A stretch of DNA of 7,239 nt from CAZLLE01 sp964560425. GTDB taxonomy: Bacteria > Campylobacterota > Campylobacteria > Campylobacterales > QNZT01. Under the pieces are notes generated by a model. It had not been told where the DNA came from and searched no databases. It saw nothing but the letters and a program-made list of their open reading frames with translations. The translations under genes and the position numbers were made by a program. Shown here one piece after another: positions 4,737 through 7,239 of the stretch (its first letter is position 1; each line of letters starts with the position of its first letter). The stretch is taken from positions 1 to 7,239 of the forward strand of contig CAZLLE010000002.1 in NCBI GenBank assembly GCA_964560425.1, in the 5' to 3' direction.

Positions 4737-6930
4737 AGTAGATAAAAAGATTTGGTCTCATCCTGATAAACCTTATGTGTATCATATTGAAAATATTGCT
4801 AATTCATTTGAAGATAAGGCTCATAGAGTATCAGCAAATTTTCATGATATAGGAAAATTATCGAATGAGTTTCAACGCTATATTAGAAAAAAGACCAAAG
4901 AGAAAACAACTCATGCAATAGAGGGTGGGTATCTTTTCTCTTTCTTGATAGATTCTATTGATATGGATTTTTTGTCTATCTTTTTTAGTATTGTCAAACA
5001 TCATGGTTCTCTGCCTAATATAAAAGATGATGTTTACAGATACAGTAATATCAATGAACATAGCTTTGATAAAGAGAGTTGGAGTCAAAAGTTAGCTGTT
5101 ATTGAAAAACATCTTGATGTAAAGAGTGAACATGATGCAGAAGAGTTTCATAAATTGATGAGAATGTTTATAGATAATTTTGAAAATTTTTCTACCATAG
5201 AGCAGTTTTTCCTCTTCAAAAAACGCTACTCACGCCTAATTTTAGCTGATAAGTTCGAGGCTATTTTTAATGAAGCCTATCAAAACATAGAGTATCTTTC
5301 AAAAAAAGAGATAGATATTTATATTCAAAATATGGCTGATATTATTGCACAAAAACCAAGTAATAATTTTAGAAATAGTGCCAAAAGAGCGATATTTAAT
5401 AACTATCAAAAGAATAAAAACTCAAATATCTACCTCATCAAAGCCCCAACAGGTGTGGGGAAAACTTTTATAGCTTTGGAGTTGGCTCTAACTATTGCTA
5501 AAGATAGAGGAGACAAACGGCGAATCATTACAGCCATTCCCTTTACCTCTATTATCGACCAAATGCACAAAGAGTATGAGAATATCTTGGGAGATGTACT
5601 CAAATATCATCATTTAACAAAATATAAAGAGACAAAAGAAGAAGATGAGAAAGAGCAGTTTAGCCAAAAGATATTTTTGACCGATATTTGGCATGAGCAT
5701 TTTATAGTGACGACCTTTAACCAACTCCTCTATACACTCTTTTCTAACCACAATAGAGACAATGTGAGATTGGAGACATTTCGTGATTCTGTGATTATTG
5801 TGGATGAGGTGCAAAATATCCCAAGGGTGCTTATCTCTAGTATTGTTAAGATATTTGAACTTTTTGCCAAAGAGTACAATATTCACTTTATTATTATGTC
5901 GGCTACGATGCCCTCTATTAAAGGGTTGTTTGAAAATGCTATAGTATTATCAGAAGATTGGTTTTATAAAGAAAAAACAAACCGTTATAGATTACATTTT
6001 AAACCTAATATAAATACTTTTGCAACACTATCAAAAAAGATACAAAAACAAGATAAATCAGTACTTTGTGTGGTTAATACTATTGAGAAAGCAAAAAAGC
6101 TTTATCAAAATATAAACCATGAAAATTGCTATCTTTTGACAACACATCAAATACCAAAACACCGAAAAGCAATTATTCGACTTATCAAATATCGACTTAA
6201 AAAAAATCATAAAATAGTGCTGATTGCTACTCAACTTATAGAAGCAGGGGTTGACCTTGACTTTGATATGGGTTATCGGGAATTTGCCCCTTTTGGGTCT
6301 ATTATTCAGATGGCAGGAAGGGTTAATAGAGAGGGTCAAAAGGGTATTTGTGATGTTTCTGTTTTTGATTTTTTAGAGATGGAGAATCAAAATGAAGATA
6401 TTAAACAACTTCCCTATAGTAATATTGATTTACAAAATGATGATACGCGTAACTGGTTAAAAAACCCTCTTAAAGAGATAGATATACTTAAAAACCTAGA
6501 AACTTATTTTCAAAAAGTAAAAGATGAAACAAATGATGTTGACCTTTTAGAGCGAATGAAGAAATTAGAGTTTGCTTCATTATTTGAACTTTTAGATGCA
6601 AACTTTATGCCTAAACAGCCTTGGAAAGTATCACTATTTATTGAGGTTAGAGCAAATCAGTTTAATGAGTATGTTGAAAAGAGAATTGAGATTTTAAACA
6701 ATCCCAAATATGATACTTTTGAGGCGATAAATAGGGTTAAAGAGTTAGAAAAAGATTTGGGAAGTTATACGATTACGGTTAATAATAAGCTTATTGAAAA
6801 ATTGGCACAAAACTACCCTATTACAGATAAGTTTGGACGGTTTATTTTGATATATGACAATCCAACTTATGAGAAGTATAGAGGATTTAATCCTGAATAT
6901 ACGGCATTTGAGGAGATGTTTGATGATTGA
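4723..6930 (+). CDS. cas3: Cas3 HD nuclease-helicase
   Basis: Cas3 is recruited by Cascade to nick, unwind and degrade target DNA. I place the start at GTG 4723 (735 aa) because GGAG at 4712-4715 is 7 nt upstream; the TTG at 4696 has no such site. The N-terminal HD domain shows His in YVYHIENI (about 21), HDIGKL (about 41-46), THAIEGG (His about 64) and KHHG (about 92-95). The SF2 helicase follows with Walker A APTGVGKT (about 240-247), DEVQ in place of DEAH (about 360-363), SAT (about 392-394), ATQLIEAGVDLD (about 501-512) and QMAGRVNREG (about 529-538). All metal and ATP motifs needed for activity appear intact. The C-terminal accessory region ends at about 735. Overlap with cas5 implies coupled translation. 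Confidence 0.95.
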   Translation: MNLFEVDKKIWSHPDKPYVYHIENIANSFEDKAHRVSANFHDIGKLSNEFQRYIRKKTKEKTTHAIEGGYLFSFLIDSIDMDFLSIFFSIVKHHGSLPNIKDDVYRYSNINEHSFDKESWSQKLAVIEKHLDVKSEHDAEEFHKLMRMFIDNFENFSTIEQFFLFKKRYSRLILADKFEAIFNEAYQNIEYLSKKEIDIYIQNMADIIAQKPSNNFRNSAKRAIFNNYQKNKNSNIYLIKAPTGVGKTFIALELALTIAKDRGDKRRIITAIPFTSIIDQMHKEYENILGDVLKYHHLTKYKETKEEDEKEQFSQKIFLTDIWHEHFIVTTFNQLLYTLFSNHNRDNVRLETFRDSVIIVDEVQNIPRVLISSIVKIFELFAKEYNIHFIIMSATMPSIKGLFENAIVLSEDWFYKEKTNRYRLHFKPNINTFATLSKKIQKQDKSVLCVVNTIEKAKKLYQNINHENCYLLTTHQIPKHRKAIIRLIKYRLKKNHKIVLIATQLIEAGVDLDFDMGYREFAPFGSIIQMAGRVNREGQKGICDVSVFDFLEMENQNEDIKQLPYSNIDLQNDDTRNWLKNPLKEIDILKNLETYFQKVKDETNDVDLLERMKKLEFASLFELLDANFMPKQPWKVSLFIEVRANQFNEYVEKRIEILNNPKYDTFEAINRVKELEKDLGSYTITVNNKLIEKLAQNYPITDKFGRFILIYDNPTYEKYRGFNPEYTAFEEMFDD

Positions 6931-6955
6931 TTTAGAGAAATTTTATAATAAATGA
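6923..6955 (+). other. 10-codon ORF overlapping the cas3 end, possible gene remnant
   Basis: ATG 6923 overlaps the cas3 stop in the coupled arrangement ATGATTGA and reads MIDLEKFYNK before TGA. In type I-B operons the next gene after cas3 is often cas4, starting in such an overlap. The ten residues are too few to identify. It may be the stump of a lost downstream cas gene or chance. No further coding sequence is seen before 7030. Confidence 0.2.
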
Positions 6956-6988
6956 GTTTAATTAAGAGCCAATAAGAGCATATTTCTA

Positions 6989-7018
6989 AATATTATAGTA
7001 TTATACCACTATAATATT
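6989..7018. promoter_or_regulatory. AT-rich 11-bp inverted repeat with promoter, upstream of ATPase gene
   Basis: AATATTATAGT (6989-6999) is the exact reverse complement of ACTATAATATT (7008-7018), separated by 8 nt. The nested palindrome GTATTATAC lies at 6998-7006. TATTAT (6999-7004) and TATAAT (7010-7015) are both possible -10 boxes. The first would leave room for the AAGGA at 7019-7023 in the leader. The symmetry suggests a repressor operator over the promoter. As a hairpin it could also slow transcripts leaving cas3, but it lacks a GC stem and T-tail. Confidence 0.5.
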
Positions 7019-7029
7019 AAGGATTTTAA

Positions 7030-7239
7030 ATGATATATCTAAAAAGAGCCATAAGAGAAGCGTTGGAGGAGTATAGGTTATATTTTCCTGTTCTATTGAT
7101 AAGTGGGGCTAGACAGGTGGGTAAATCTACTCTTGCTTTGCAGTTGAATATAGAGAATTATATTACGCTTGATGATATTAATATCTATGAGATGGCAAAA
7201 AATGACCCAAAAGGATTTATAGAAAATCTACAAAAGCCT
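7030..7239 (+). CDS. AAA ATPase (AAA_14/DUF4143-type), N-terminal 70 residues
   Basis: ATG 7030 follows AAGGA (7019-7023) by 6 nt, and the frame stays open to the window end. The N-terminus MIYLKRAI, followed by LLISGARQVGKSTLALQL with a Walker A GARQVGKST (about residues 26-34) and then a Y-I-T-L-D-D segment (about 47-52), is typical of the AAA_14 plus DUF4143 proteins. These are common, mobile, and of poorly known role in bacteria and archaea, usually about 380-430 aa. It has its own promoter region and is probably not part of the cas operon. It marks the boundary of the CRISPR locus in this window. The rest of the protein is outside the window. Confidence 0.85.
   Translation, partial: MIYLKRAIREALEEYRLYFPVLLISGARQVGKSTLALQLNIENYITLDDINIYEMAKNDPKGFIENLQKP

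Noticed and set aside
4858..5088. Minus-strand ORF inside cas3
   Set aside because: Opposes the HD domain coding region; no start signals and no recognisable domain. The same applies to minus-strand ORFs at 3659-3868, 5614-5886 and 6058-6339.
6963..6979. Tandem TAAGAGC copies 10 bp apart
   Set aside because: Short, only two copies, and similar AAGAGC words are common in this sequence.

Overview
The window is an AT-rich, densely packed stretch that is most likely from a Campylobacterota species (Sulfurimonas-, Sulfurovum- or Arcobacter-like). The inference rests on low GC, promoters made of a T-tract plus TATAAT with no clear -35 box, and typical codon use; no rRNA or other taxonomic marker is present. 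It carries the interference half of a type I-B CRISPR-Cas locus. In order on the + strand: the 3' end of cas6 (to 367), a 488-bp intergenic region, cas8b (856-2406), a separate small-subunit gene interpreted as cas11 (2410-2859), cas7/csh2 (2859-3809), cas5 (3813-4736) and cas3 (4723-6930). A second, unrelated gene for an AAA ATPase of the DUF4143 type starts at 7030 and runs off the end. No cas1, cas2, cas4 or CRISPR array is visible.

The effector genes are tightly coupled (1-nt and 14-nt overlaps, or gaps of 3 nt), so they are probably one mRNA. Cas6 would process pre-crRNA, Cas8-Cas11-Cas7-Cas5 would form Cascade, and Cas3 would unwind and degrade the target. Cas8 is short (516 aa), and the small-subunit domain normally found at its C-terminus appears as its own gene. 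Both Cas8 and Cas5 carry a lysine-rich coiled-coil insertion.

The most interesting part is the cas6-cas8 gap, the same place where CreTA (Cascade-guided RNA antitoxin plus toxin) modules sit in haloarchaeal type I-B loci. On the minus strand there is a promoter (-10 TATAAT, 450-445), then a degenerate CRISPR-repeat-like element ending in TTTGAAAC (to 393), then a guide-like stretch starting at 392. The first 17 nt of that guide match 16 of 17 nt at 490-506, and the match stops exactly at the repeat/guide boundary. The matching site has a PAM-like TTA on the correct side and lies just upstream of a good promoter (TGTTATAAT, 531-539). That promoter leads to a TTG-initiated 39-aa single-pass membrane peptide (569-688) with a strong ribosome binding site. 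This is the layout expected of a CreA-like antitoxin RNA guiding Cascade to silence a toxin. A second repeat-like element with an intact 5-bp stem sits at 813-842, directly before cas8.

After cas3 there is only a 10-codon ORF and an AT-rich 11-bp inverted repeat before the ATPase gene, which suggests that the adaptation genes have been lost or lie elsewhere.
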